A DNA stretch of 6,079 bases, from NCBI GenBank assembly GCA_017620435.1, contig JAFZQL010000150.1:1-6079 (forward strand), read 5' to 3'. The notes beneath the pieces were generated by a model that searched no databases, was not told the origin of the DNA, and saw nothing but the letters and a program-made list of their open reading frames with translations. Of the stretch, positions 5,633-6,079 are shown one piece after another. This stretch comes from Erysipelotrichaceae bacterium. Its GTDB lineage: Bacteria; Bacillota_I; Bacilli_A; Erysipelotrichales; Erysipelotrichaceae. Every line of letters starts with the position of its first letter. Positions within the stretch are counted from its first letter, which is position 1. The translations under genes and the position numbers were made by a program.

Positions 5633-6079
5633 TTAGTTCTCCTCGTAGTAATCCTCATATTCATCGAAGTCGATGTCGTCATCGTTGATCCATGAGTTTT
5701 CGAATTCTTCCGCTTCCTGCGCTTCGATCTCTTCCAGTTCTTCATCGGAATATACCGGCTTGAACTTCTCGTCATATTCCTTCTTTTCTAGATCTTCTGC
5801 TCTGACTCTGCGGTCTTCGTCGTCTTTCTTCTTGCGTCTCTTTGTTTCAACTTTCGCTTCTTCTTTCTTGGAAGCATCGGCGAAGTCTTCGAACTTGGAC
5901 TTGTATTCCGGTTTTGGTGTCAGAGGCTTTCTAGGCTGTTTCTTAGGCTTCTCTACAGGCTTTTCTTTTTCCTTGACAGGTTCAGCTTCAGCAGTCTTTT
6001 CTTCTTTAGGTTCTTCTTCTTTCGTCTTTACAACGACAGTCTCAGGCTTCTCGGACAGATTCTCGACAGGGATATCGAC
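5633..6079 (-). CDS. nusA: Transcription factor NusA, C-terminal tail (partial)
   Basis: An open frame of 148 codons entering from the right edge and ending in TAA at 5635-5633. It has no start in the window. It encodes a low-complexity, probably disordered chain. The first half is rich in Lys, Glu, Pro and Val (for example EKEKPVEKPKKQPRKP). A mixed Lys/Arg/Asp/Glu stretch follows (KRRKKDDEDRRVRAEDLEKK). The end is strongly acidic, and the last 17 residues from NDDDIDFDEYEDYYEEN hold ten Asp/Glu and no Lys/Arg. No S1, KH or NusA N-terminal domain lies inside the window, so the product name rests on position: nusA directly precedes ylxR in nearly all Bacillota. NusA modulates pausing, termination and antitermination by RNA polymerase. 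Long charged tails after the KH domains occur in some Erysipelotrichia and Mollicutes NusA proteins, as far as I recall. An alternative, a separate small charged protein, is unlikely. Confidence 0.8.
   Translation of the reverse strand, partial: VDIPVENLSEKPETVVVKTKEEEPKEEKTAEAEPVKEKEKPVEKPKKQPRKPLTPKPEYKSKFEDFADASKKEEAKVETKRRKKKDDEDRRVRAEDLEKKEYDEKFKPVYSDEELEEIEAQEAEEFENSWINDDDIDFDEYEDYYEEN
5639..5644 (-). promoter_or_regulatory. Ribosome binding site of ylxR inside nusA
   Basis: GAGGAG, which also encodes two Glu near the NusA C-terminus, lies six bases before the ylxR ATG. With the TAA-ATG junction, this indicates that ribosomes ending nusA can restart on ylxR. Confidence 0.75.

Overview
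The window looks like ordinary chromosomal housekeeping DNA from a Bacillota (Firmicutes) bacterium. A member of the Erysipelotrichia or a close relative is most likely. This placement is inferred from the NusA–YlxR–YlxQ–IF2–RbfA gene order typical of low-GC Gram-positives, AGGAGG-type ribosome binding sites, a short IF2 (609 residues) of the kind seen in Erysipelotrichia and Mollicutes, and use of TGA as a stop codon, which argues against Mollicutes with the alternative code. No 16S or other definitive marker is present, so the assignment is tentative.

Layout: positions 1-347 (+ strand) hold the 3' end of a pyruvate, phosphate dikinase gene with an unusual lysine/alanine repeat tail. It ends at a hairpin terminator (356-382). 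Everything else is on the minus strand, read from right to left. The right edge (6079-5633) holds the charged C-terminal tail of the upstream gene, almost certainly nusA. It is followed by ylxR (rnpM), ylxQ (L7Ae-like), infB (IF2) and rbfA. These genes abut or overlap (0 bp gap, 8 bp overlap, 13 bp gap, 1 bp overlap), so they form one translation/RNA-maturation operon. A hairpin plus U-tract terminator starts one base after the rbfA stop codon (2916-2895).

Beyond that terminator lie an M32-family metallocarboxypeptidase gene and an adenosine deaminase gene, joined by a 4-base ATGA overlap. They form a two-gene catabolic/salvage pair that converges on ppdK. The M32 ribosome binding site begins only a few bases after the terminator U-tract. 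The pair therefore has no room for a promoter in the gap, and it must be transcribed by readthrough or from a promoter inside rbfA.

There is no stretch over 40 bases without a gene. I see no RNA genes, mobile elements, CRISPR arrays or defence-like genes. The points worth a second look are modest: the histone-like tail on PPDK, the charged NusA tail, the terminator placed just before the M32 gene, and an Asn in place of the second active-site Asp in the adenosine deaminase. I did not find an undescribed system here.
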